Assembly (NCBI GenBank): GCA_905331475.1
Contig: CAJNYU010001315.1
Span: forward strand, 1-64,000
DNA length: 64,000 bases
Source: Rotaria socialis
Lineage: Eukaryota; Rotifera; Eurotatoria; Philodinida; Philodinidae
Direction of reading: 5' to 3'
In this document: positions 1 to 9,284 of the stretch, one piece after another
Numbering within the stretch: the first letter of the stretch is position 1
Layout: each line of letters starts with the position of its first letter
The notes under the pieces: generated by a model
The model's database searches: none
Seen by the model: the letters and a program-made list of their open reading frames with translations, nothing else
What the model was told of the DNA's origin: nothing
Translations under genes and position numbers: made by a program

Positions 1-1
1 C

Positions 2-652
2 ACGAATCAATATATTAGTGGTCGACAAACAAATATTTTACTCAAAAAACTATTTTCGAATGACTCCAATCAAGCAAGAATAATTGCTACTACGCAGGCT
101 GGCTATGATGATAATGGTCAACCGTGCTATTGCTCTCAAAATCCATTATGCAACGTAGAAACACATTATCAAGATTCAACATCATGGACAATACCTGGTT
201 TATCATTCAAGTGTTTCGTATTTGATTCAGTACTGCAGTCATCTCTCATATGTTGGTATAATCATCGTTGTCTAAACGAAGTGTTAACGAAATTGGTCTT
301 TTTTGATACGTCTAATATTACTATTCTTGATGATAAGCTACCAAGTAGATTTCGTTCGAATACTACAATAAAACTTCTACTCGATCAGATGATGATCGAA
401 GAATGGGCTGCGACAATTAATTACACTGCGTTCTATCATAACTGCTACCCAACGTATTGCACGTATGCTTATTATGCCAAACAGAATGCACTCTATCTTA
501 TTGCTACAATGATGGGCATTTTTGGTGGTCTCGATGTTATTCTTCGAATAGTTTGCTTGATTGTTGTTCGATTCTTATTTCGATGTAAGACTGCACCGCC
601 TGGAGTCAGTACATTGTTCCTGAACACACCAAACACGCCTACTCGTAAGTAA
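2..652 (+). CDS. Two-TM Cys-rich membrane protein, unit A (5' truncated by window edge)
   Basis: The frame is open from base 2, so the N-terminal part lies outside the window. Visible are a Cys-rich ectodomain (CYCSQNPLC, near the start), a CYPTYCTY motif at about 435-465, then a hydrophobic segment (AMMGIFGG-type, about 490-560) and a short basic tail. The same order occurs in the next unit (CAPNYCSYTF followed by a membrane segment), so the two are paralogous. The nominal stop is at 650-652, but a GTAAGT donor starts at 645, and splicing to the acceptor ending at 889 keeps the frame into unit B. I know such proteins only as a lineage-expanded bdelloid-type family of unknown function. Two TMs around a Cys-rich loop resemble DEG/ENaC topology, but I see no clear channel signature. 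Confidence 0.65.
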   Translation, partial: TNQYISGRQTNILLKKLFSNDSNQARIIATTQAGYDDNGQPCYCSQNPLCNVETHYQDSTSWTIPGLSFKCFVFDSVLQSSLICWYNHRCLNEVLTKLVFFDTSNITILDDKLPSRFRSNTTIKLLLDQMMIEEWAATINYTAFYHNCYPTYCTYAYYAKQNALYLIATMMGIFGGLDVILRIVCLIVVRFLFRCKTAPPGVSTLFLNTPNTPTRK

Positions 653-889
653 TGGAAAGTTTCATTCGCAGATGAAAACAATGAAGTCTACATCCAGAGA
701 ATCATCCTTTTTTTTAAAGAAAACTTGAAATATCGTATGAAAATTAAAATCCATCTTGTTCCAAAAAAATAGAAAAATCACGAATTTCCGTTGGGTGGTT
801 TTTTGTTTTTTTTGAAATCAGTATTATTTCTCATTGAGTGCTATTCTCAAAATAATTGATTTGCTAATCGCTCGAAGAACTTATTTTAG

Positions 890-2181
890 AGCATCCTCGA
901 TATCATCTACTTCTTTGCAATGTTTGGAATATTATTCGACATGAAATTAAAACGTATAATTTATTTAAAAGCGGCTTCAACCAACTTCATATTATTAATC
1001 GTGAACGTTATTCAACAAGACTCTATTTCTTTCTTTTATCTATCGGTATATTTATCATAATTATTTATTCGATTTCGTCGAAAGAAACTGTTACTGAAAA
1101 GATCGAAAGACCCACTCTAGCAATGTACGAAAAATTGTTGCAATCAAATGACTCCACGTGGCGATGCCCATGTTCCGACATATCGATAAGCTACAGTCAA
1201 TTTATAAAAATAAATATTACATTTCATCAAATTTGTTCAAGTGACTTCGTACAAAAATCGTGGCTTAATTTATTGTTCAGCAACAGCTCTTCATTAATGT
1301 ACGAGAGTTCTCATTTCCGTATGATTCTATCGGCATATTTCAATTTCCTATCAACATTGTGCACACTTGCACAGACAACCAAACATAATGATATTCTGCG
1401 GTTTCTATCAGAAAAATGCATAGGTGCTCAATTGATGCCCGTACCACTGTACCAAATAGTACTCGAAGATGCTATGTATCAAATGAAGGGGCCCAGATCT
1501 GGTCGATTAAATCGCATTCTAGGACTTATACAAGGTATTGCATACGGAAATACTTTAATATCCAGTTATTTATTGAATTGGTATTGGCCATTACATAATA
1601 ATAGCAGTCAGACATTAGCTCGAGCACATGCTATGACTCTTGATAATTCATGTTCATGTAGAGCACACATAGATTGTGTTCAACCCGAAAGCATTTATTC
1701 GTCAGCAATAAATAGTTCACATTGGATGATGCCTGGACTAAATATAGGCTGTTCTATTATTGACACAATACAAAATTCAACACTACAATGTTTGTACAAT
1801 CAAACGTGCATCGATCTATTACAACTCTTTATTCAGAGAAGTCCCGAACGTCTTCCAAATAACATCAATGCAACAGCTTTGAATTCTATGCTACACACTC
1901 GTTATCCACCTGGCACTAGTATCCTTCGAATGAGCGATCAGTTATTTTTTCAAGAAGGACTAATTGAGATCTCTTACGTGGAATTCTATAAACAATGTGC
2001 TCCAAACTATTGTTCCTATACATTTGAAAAGCACAGCAATTTTCTAGTTATTATTTCAAGGATTTTAGCTCTTTGGGGTGGGCTTACTCTTAGTTTCGGA
2101 TTTCTTGCTCCATGTATTGTTCGACTGTGGTTCCAAATTAATACTTACCGGCAAAACAGCAGAATACACCCTGCCGCTTAA
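890..2181 (+). CDS. Two-TM Cys-rich membrane protein, unit B
   Basis: The open frame runs from 868 to the stop at 2179-2181. The first Met is at 1123, but the family-like N-terminus lies upstream: a basic stretch (NRERYSTR, about 1000-1020), a TM segment (LYFFLLSIGIFIII, about 1021-1070) and KETVTEKIERPTLAMYEKL. A start at 1123 would remove the first membrane helix. No in-frame Met occurs between 868 and 1123, so the exon probably begins at the acceptor TTTTAG ending at 889. The ectodomain carries CPCSDISISYSQF, CSCRAHIDC and CAPNYCSY, and a second TM near 2040-2130 precedes a short cytoplasmic tail. The function is unknown. The unit may be the second half of one protein with unit A, or a gene whose first exon I cannot place. 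Confidence 0.6.
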
Positions 2182-2697
2182 TGTACCTCAATTGCTTGTT
2201 TGTCGTTGTATTTTTTATGTAATTTTACAAAATATGACATGAAGTATCAGACTCTTTAAGATAGGGAGTCTGGAGAAGCTCATGAGGGTTTGCTAGAGCA
2301 GGAAAAATTATGATAATTTAAAACTCGAGCACATTTTATTTTCCAGTCAGTTATAATTACATGATTAGATAGATCTCCCTGAGCTCTAAAAAACTGTGTA
2401 CATGAAAAAGTGCTAGCCATATATTTTAATTTAAATTACAGCAGAAAATATTGCCTTTCTTATTCATATTTCTTTAGCATGGCATACTTTACAGTTGAGA
2501 AGTTCTATAAGAAAATGCCTAGTACACATCTCATCAGATGTTACATATACATGATCTTCGATCGTCCGTCGAAGCCGTCTCTCATGATGGGTGAGAGTAC
2601 CGGTCTTTCGTTCAACCACACTCACATCCTGAATAAAGCCCTATAAGGATTTGTATCTATTTTTCCAAACGAATACATATGATTCATTTTTTCTAAC
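2182..2697. other. Gap between convergent genes
   Basis: This stretch lies between the plus-strand membrane protein and the minus-strand GTPase, so it should hold both 3' ends. The open frame at 2410-2646 has no recognisable domain and no splice context. I see no gene here. Confidence 0.5.
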
Positions 2698-4359
2698 TTA
2701 TTTTTTATGAAGTAGTTTGTTCCAGGCTGTTTTCAACGGTATCGGATAATTAGACAAATTTTTCCAAAACTTTTTGTTCTCAAGTGCTAGCGTACACCAC
2801 TGCAGTAATTTTTCATCGTCAAGTGATTCCATAATGCCTACAATAAGTTCGTCAATACCCGATGGCTCAATTATTACGTTTTGGCATGAATTCACAAATC
2901 TTTCGCTATTAACTGCTGTGCACAATCCCATATTTCCAAAAAACATGACACCATTTTCTTCTCGAGGTTTGTCATGGTGTCTCCTCAGTAACTGTTCAAA
3001 ATCGTTCATTACACCCTCGAGTTGTTTGTCACTTGCTGCGCATTTGTTTGTACATACAAGAGCGCAAAATATATGCTGATCCATACATTCTTTTAATAAC
3101 CGGTCTATTTGTTCAAGTTTTGCGTACGAACCGGGCGACGCACAATATATCATACATAGTATATCGGATTTTGGCTTTTGCTTGATACCTTCTATGGTTT
3201 TTCGAATCTCTTCTGAACTCCATGTTTCAATGCCCGGTGTGTCCCAAAAATTATACTGATAGTTTATTGTTCCAGAGTTAATTTCAATCGTACCCTTAAG
3301 GTAATAGGGAGAGATTTTGTTCGTACAGGCACGAAGTCCAGCACTTGTCTTAGCTAATTGTTTTTCACATATGGCATTGATAAGAGTACTCTTTCCAACT
3401 CGTGATGCGCCGCATATTAAAATATTTATCTGATTGAATGTCTCAGTAATATTGTGAATTGCCATAGGGTCGCGAGTTGTTTTTGCACCAATTTCACTAA
3501 CTTTAGCTGTAAAGTGTTGATAAGTGTTAGCTAATTTTTCTGGCCGAGTTGAAGACGAAGCGTCACTACTTGATGTGACTTCGGCTGTAGAAAACGTTGA
3601 TTCTTCTTGTTTAGGTTGAACACATGAAGACACCACCGAACACGGATTGTTCATGTTTGATTCTGAGTTTGTGGACGTGGTGGCTTGTGAATCGTCATTC
3701 TTGTTGGAAGGAAGGCCACAAAATGTTTTCGATTCAGTATTAACTACAGTATCTCTTTGTGTCACCTCGCCGGTGGCATTACTTTGTAGTAGAACAGAAA
3801 TGCTTGAAGGTGTTTTTGCGTTTGCCTTTATTTCTATATCGATTTGCGATAGAGATAAATCGTTAATTGGTTGATTTATGATACTTTCTTCGGCGATAGA
3901 TGACGTCAACTTGAAGCAGAAAAACGAGTTTCATTTTATTCATCAGATCTAAAGATATAGTTTGTCACTTACATTCTTATTATTTTCTGTTTCTATCGTA
4001 TACTCAGTATCATCAGGTATTATTTGTGGCTCAACGATTCTTCTTGGTGGAACTGTGACCAGAAATGTTCGAAAAAGATCCACAATTTCCCCAAGTTTCG
4101 ATGTTTTCATGCACACTTGATAGTCAGGATTTTCAATTTCATATGATGTCATTTCTCCAAATGTTTTGTCATCATCCAAGACAGCTTCCTTGTTTAACAA
4201 AACGAGATAATAATCGTTGTAATCGATTTTCCCATGAATTATACTTTGCTCGCATACATATTTAATAATATCTTTGATCATAGTGTTTGATGACACTGGC
4301 ACAATAAAATGTTCACCAGTGTGTCTAAAACGTACAATAATCGTTCTAGATTGCATCAT
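2698..4359 (-). CDS. Two-exon P-loop GTPase with ubiquitin-like N-terminal region
   Basis: Exon 1 is 4359-3973 and exon 2 is 3909-2698. The 63-bp intron 3972-3910 has GTAAGT and a pyrimidine-rich AG end, and the join is phase 0, giving about 532 aa. Residues 1-100 (RTIIVRFRHTGEHFIVPV start) look like a ubiquitin-like beta-grasp fold; that is inference. A Ser/Thr-rich linker follows. The G domain starts near residue 290: G1 GASRVGKST, G3 DTPG, and a G4-like CTNKC in which the usual NKxD Asp is not evident. The C-terminus is helical (WNKLLHKK end). The set fits AIG1/GIMAP-like or IRG-like stress or immune GTPases. The start ATG at 4359 is the first in the frame. The exact subfamily is uncertain. 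Confidence 0.75.
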
Positions 4360-5634
4360 CTGTCCAACTAAAATGTAAAAGACAGCAACATGTATATAGT
4401 TGAGAAATGTTTGTATACGAGCTTTGCGACACTCATATCTTCAAAGGACCTATGATTTACTTCTGTTTAGAAAACTGATTACTCATTTTATCTATTCCAA
4501 AGAGATGTGGACGTAATAGCAATGTAAGCTTGTCTTGAACGAATTCTTAAGAGCCGTGTTTCCAGTATTGTTACGAAAGCTATACAGACTGACAGCCGTA
4601 CATATTCACTAAGAAAAATATGCTTTGTGACTTTATGAGTCAATCGCATGGTGATGGTGAAATAACTAGAAAGAAATTGAAACAGAACGTTGCATCTCTC
4701 TGCATCGAAAAAATCCTTTCTGCAATGTTAATATCACTTAAAGTGCTTCTTTGACATTGCAACAAATAACAAATACTTATTTCAATTTCAAAGTTACGTT
4801 TTTGCCGTCATTTACGACAGAATCGTGAAATGTAAAAATATGATTCACTTTCTTGACTCATGAGGCTACCACCCGAGGTGACACCGTACGGTTTCATTCA
4901 TCTTTTTTCATATAGTTGAATATATTGAGTTTGTTTGTCAGTAAAAAACTTAAAAGGATTTTTCTCGAATGTTCTTTCATCAAAAAGTATCGACGTTTAT
5001 CTATCTTTACCCTTATACAAGTTGAAAATTTTTTAAAAATCATAATTTAACTAAAGTAAATTACAGTGATCTGAAATTTTAACTATAGATGAACCGGCCA
5101 TTTTACTGAATTTCTTTAACATTACCCGCTTGCTAACGCCATCTGGTGTGCGGTTATATATAGCATTGTATAAAGACATAAAATGCTAATGTCTTTTCTT
5201 TCTTATATTTATAAATGAGACGTGACCAAGTTCCCAGGAGTCGGGAACTCTTCGGGAATTGGGAAATCAAAAATAAATAAGCGACACCGAGCGATGTGAA
5301 ACCATAACACGTGAAGCATCCCATGGAAGTCAGGGAACTCAAGGACCTCAGAGAATCAAACGAGCTCACGGATTTCAAGTAACTCTGGGAAAGCAACGTT
5401 TTCCTGACTGGTCGATAGGATCAATTTTGAGCTGAAAGCATGTGAAATGAAAACATTTTTCTCTAAAGAAAAGATTCGCGTGCAAAAATGCGTTGTGTTC
5501 TTTCACTGACGTTATCAATGAAATTCTGATTGCATGAAGCACGCTTTATCAGGTAAGCTATCGTGGAAGAATTTCGTATGCTTTGCACAAGTTAAGAGAT
5601 GTGATGCGGTCTAGAAGAGTAAAATTTTCGCTAC
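4360..5634. other. Intergenic DNA without a recognised gene
   Basis: The stretch is AT-rich. The only structure noted is a short hairpin at 5230-5248 (GTTCCC and GGGAAC arms), followed by further GGGAA/TTCCC words up to about 5400. These hint at a decayed foldback repeat. The frame at 5154-5396 is made of this material. Confidence 0.4.
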
Positions 5635-5770
5635 CTGGGTGTGGGTGGATGTGGGTGTTGCTATTCTAACTAATTCATCCACACCCCACTCGGTGCGTTA
5701 TAGAAGGGTGTGGGTGTGTGTGTGTGTGTGCTTTTCTACAGAATATCATACACTTACACCCAAGGCGGAT
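5635..5770. repeat. GT-rich tract resembling TGTGGG telomere repeat
   Basis: Positions 5637-5660 read TGGGTGTGGGTGGATGTGGG plus a few bases, and 5708-5730 read GGGTGTGGGTGTGTGTG. A CATCCACACCCC stretch between them is in the opposite orientation. I recall (TGTGGG)n as the bdelloid telomeric repeat, so this may be an interstitial telomere-like tract or a plain GT microsatellite. Confidence 0.5.
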
Positions 5771-6007
5771 GAAATCGATTTTTCTTCATTCAAACTTGTC
5801 AAATGGCCAATACTAGACAGGAATTAAAAACAACACCATCGACAAGCGATGAAGGAAAGAGACATATGATTCAAAGGTTTTCTTAGCTATTCTAACACTT
5901 TATTGATAATCATGGCATGGAAGTGTGCCTTCTCTTCGCTCACAGATAAAAAAAATCAGCAGCTTTTAATATATCATCACCGTAATATATGTGTCATTAC
6001 ATAAGTG

Positions 6008-6210
6008 CACCCAGGTCAAATCTCCCCGGTAGGATCCTACAGGAACCACGGATAATCCGACAAAATCCGACAGTCGGATCCCACCGGTNCCGACGAATTC
6101 CGACCGGAACCCGTTGGAAGCTGTCGGATTCCTATCGGAAAATATCGGATTATTCAAGGTTTCCGATGGGATCCGACAGGATCCGAGGTTCAGATCGTTC
6201 GACCTGGGTG
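6008..6210. mobile_element. Foldback element A (CCCAGGTC termini, GTCGGA/GGATCC words)
   Basis: The ends form a perfect 10-bp inverted repeat, CACCCAGGTC at 6008-6017 and GACCTGGGTG at 6201-6210. The 200-bp body is a scramble of TCCGAC, GTCGGA and GGATCC in both orientations and can fold on itself. An N at 6089 marks an assembly ambiguity. No clear target duplication is visible. The termini match those of the element at 45548-45854, although the internal words differ. Confidence 0.6.
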
Positions 6211-6248
6211 ATTATTTATTATTAGGATTTAATCAGTATAGTAGTATA

Positions 6249-6780
6249 TAACCAGGATTCTTATGTATACTAAATCTCAGCTATGAATCACGGGACCCAT
6301 ATGAAACTTACAGGGGACGGTATTGGATCCAAATGATGAGTATTCAACAAAACATTTTTGTGATGGGACCTTACGAAAAAAAAAGCACGGTTTCTTTCTG
6401 TGTCCCATCAAGATTCCTATGATGCTGTTATTAATATTCTGTTCTTTAGAATTTAATAGTAAGCTACATGTTGACATAATTTTAGCGAAATTTCGAAACG
6501 TTATAACCCCTGAACGACTTCATAATTTTAGATAAAATTCAAAATCTGTTGATCAAATTCAATGTAGTTTACTACTAAACTCTAAAGAACAGAATATTAC
6601 TAACAACAACAGAGAAATCTTGATGGGACACAGGAAGAAACCTTGCTTTGTTTCGTTCAGTCACATTGCAAAAGTTTCTTGTTTGATGGTCACCATTTGG
6701 ATTCAATAATGCCCCCTAAAAGATTCATATGGGTCCCATGATTCATAGCTGAGATTCAGTATACATAAGAATCCTGGTTA
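6249..6780. mobile_element. Foldback MITE, Tc1/mariner-like, TA target duplication
   Basis: ACCAGGATTCTTATGTATAC starts at 6251 and its reverse complement ends at 6778; both ends are flanked by TA (6249-6250, 6779-6780). The arms continue inward for about 200 bp with high similarity (CAGCTATGAATCA, GACCCATATGAA, CTTGATGGGACACAG and others), so nearly the whole 528-bp element is an imperfect palindrome. No transposase is encoded. The TA duplication suggests Tc1/mariner mobilisation, by inference. Confidence 0.75.
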
Positions 6781-6784
6781 CGCT

Positions 6785-7341
6785 CAGTGTTGCCAACTCC
6801 AAAAGTTCGAAAAAAAGAAATTCACCAACAGAAAGCAGAAAAAAGCAGAAAGTATATTTTTTCTGTTAAATCATTTTTCAAGTTAGATTGAATGAAATGA
6901 TGAGAACTTTGACAAAAAGCTTCAATGTTTATTATAGAAAGCACAATAAGAAATTTATTGATTAGATGCTTTTTTGAAATCGTATTTTTAATTGATTTAA
7001 TAGCCTTATAATAAATCTTGACTGGATCATAAATATTTATGCATTTCAGTGCATTGCAAAGTAGAATTGAAGGGTATTTTTATTTCTGCTGAAATCAACT
7101 CTGTTGACATGCGCGATTTATTGTGTCATTAAATAGGTAGTATTTTCCAACCAGTGAAAAACAATAATTCAATTTAGTATTCAATAAAGATGGCACAATC
7201 GCACCAACAAAACTTAATCAGAATTTTTGTTCACATTATTTGAAAAATTGATATAGCATACTAAAAAAAATAATTGAAATATCCTCAAAAGCAAAAAATA
7301 GCAGAATTTTTCGGCTAAAAGCAGAAGGGTTGGCAACACTA
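6785..7341. mobile_element. hAT-type MITE
   Basis: The left end is CAGTGTTGCCAAC (6785-6797) and the right end GTTGGCAACACTA (7329-7341), which pair at all but the outermost base. Flanks are GTTACGCT (6777-6784) and GTTACACC (7342-7349), a 6-of-8 match consistent with an aged 8-bp duplication. CAG-type ends plus an 8-bp duplication are typical of hAT. The interior is AT-rich with AAAAGCAGAA words near both ends and has no transposase. It directly abuts the preceding MITE. Confidence 0.7.
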
Positions 7342-7350
7342 GTTACACCA

Positions 7351-8247
7351 CTAAATAAGTAGTAAAAAAAGAACAAAAGCAAAGAGTATAGAATAATGCG
7401 TTATTGATGCTGAGTTACGAGAGATTCGATTCAGATAATCTCTCACGGTTTCATGGACGCTATCGATAGCTTTAACATTCTCAGTATTCGAATAATTAGC
7501 ACCCGTTGATACAAATCCGTGTGCCATGTTTGAATATGTTTCATATTGGCACTGACCAGCTACCCTGGGACTTGTCCATTGTTCAATGACACTCGAAATA
7601 TTGGGCTGCAACGGTGGATCATCACCAGCAGCAATGAATAGTACTGGTTGTTGTAAATTACGAACTTCATCTTCTGTCAACCATGCACCATGAATTGAAA
7701 TACCTGTGAAAAATTGTGACGATAGATTCGAACAAGCTCGTGCAACTTGTAGACCGCCCCAACAGAACCCAACAAGTGCAACGCGATGAGTTGTTGACTT
7801 TTTTCGAAGCCATGAAGCAACAGTGTTAAGATCTGATGATACTTGAGACCAGTTACCAATTAGAGATAATACATCACTAAGATTCTCTAAGTGTGGCGAT
7901 GCTGTTTTACCACGAAAGAAATCTGGCATAGCCACTTGTACTTTATACTGTGCAGAGAGACGATCGCAAAATACACGTGTTTGACTTACATTGAATCCAA
8001 ATACATCATAGATTACAATAACCGATAGATCATTAGCTGAATTTTCATTACTGCCAACCGTATAAACATCGACATTGTCTACCCGAACTACTTGACCTTT
8101 TGGATAGGTCTCATTCCATGCGGCTATTGTTTCAGTAGCCTGAATTTCTAAAAAGAAAACAAAATTGAACTTCATACAGTATTATTCTACTGATTCTTAC
8201 TCACCCAAGATGGTTATATAAAGAGCTAATATACAAAACAATTGCAT
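7351..8247 (-). CDS. Secreted/anchored dienelactone hydrolase family protein
   Basis: Exon 1 is 8247-8205 (MQLFCILALYITIL plus one base) and exon 2 is 8147-7351. The 57-bp intron has GTGAGT and TTTTTAG, and the join restores a Glu codon, giving about 279 aa. The N-terminus is a signal peptide that would be missed if the Met at 8175 were used. An alpha/beta-hydrolase core follows: the nucleophile elbow GFCWGG (Cys near residue 143), an acid in AAGDD (near 195) and the His in MAHGF (near 225), the Cys-Asp-His triad of dienelactone hydrolases. A hydrophobic C-terminal stretch (SILFAFVLFLLLI) suggests a membrane or GPI anchor. The family hydrolyses ester or lactone bonds; the substrate here is unknown. 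Relatives lacking an anchor are usually cytosolic, so extracellular placement is notable. Confidence 0.85.
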
Positions 8248-9284
8248 CCTACTACTATACTGCTCTCTAGTATAACATGCACACAGTGGCAATGAATCGA
8301 ATAGTAATAAAACTGCTGGTAAATATTTGCTGATTATAATCTAGAACAATGACAAGTTTCAAGGTAAAATATCAAGTGGCTTGATATCTATATGATACAA
8401 AATTAAATGTCACGTTTTTTTTTTATTACTGCATCGAAATATATAAGCAGAATAATTCGATATAGCTACTCCAAATTATTGTATTGTAACGGAACAGAAT
8501 AAAAGATTACAATACAATACATACGATATTCAAGATAACGAAGAGCATTACACTTAAAAGAAAGTTACTGTTTCGTCACTTTGAAATCATACACTATCAA
8601 ACCACAGAAAAATGACTGGGAATTATGCAACTTATGTAAATCACATATTAAAATTGACGGTTCTGTAACACTTGTGCAGAGCATCATTCAAGAAATAACA
8701 ACCTGTTAATTGAAACGACTAGCTTCTATTTTTCAAAAACATGTTGCGTATTTAATGTTTTAAAAATTTAGCGCTGCAATTCAATGATACAAAATGGATA
8801 CTTTCATCAACTGAGTTTCAACATTTGAATAAAAACTACCTTCATTGATTGACATTGTTCCAGTGTTCATTTTAATCATACAGCCTAAAGTACATTAAAA
8901 TTAATGTTTTGAGTTTGTGAGTGTCAATATTGTATCAAAGTATCCACGCCCTCGCGATCGTTGTTAAAAGATCTGTAGTGTTTTTTATTAATACAACATT
9001 GTTCGCCGGGAGAATATTTACGCTTTTGAATGCAATTTCATTGAATGATGAGTGTCGGCACAGGTGTATCGCGATCTATATGAAGAATAAAAGATTAACA
9101 CACACATCGCTGCTGTTTTCATCAAAAAGTTGTATGAATTAACGATTTCAGCTTTTCCAAGCAAACGATATTTTTACTGAAAAAATTCGAATAATACGGA
9201 AAAGTTCATGTCAACAGCTAATTCATATTGTTTAATCGTATTTATTTTCCTATTGGTATACATCCTATCTTAACTATGGCTACG
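8248..9284. repeat. Intergenic DNA with dispersed repeat, copy 1 (about 8520-8950)
   Basis: About 8520-8950 is similar, with many substitutions, to about 15640-16260 in the same orientation. Shared words include AATCATACACTATCAAAC, GCAACTTATGTAAATCA, TTTGAATAAAAACTACCTTC and GAGTGTCAATAT. No conserved coding frame is visible, so it is probably an old non-coding mobile element. The rest of the stretch shows no gene. Confidence 0.6.

Noticed and set aside
1123-1125. ATG 1123 as the start of the second membrane protein unit
   Set aside because: It would delete the family's first TM helix, which is encoded in frame just upstream.
2410-2646. 78-codon plus-strand frame
   Set aside because: No domain and no splice context; lies between convergent 3' ends.
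5966-6225. Frames on both strands across element A
   Set aside because: They cross an N and translate the GTCGGA word array; no protein family is visible.
8175-8175. Met at 8175 as the start of the dienelactone hydrolase
   Set aside because: It lies inside a 57-bp intron; the spliced form gives a proper signal peptide from ATG 8247.
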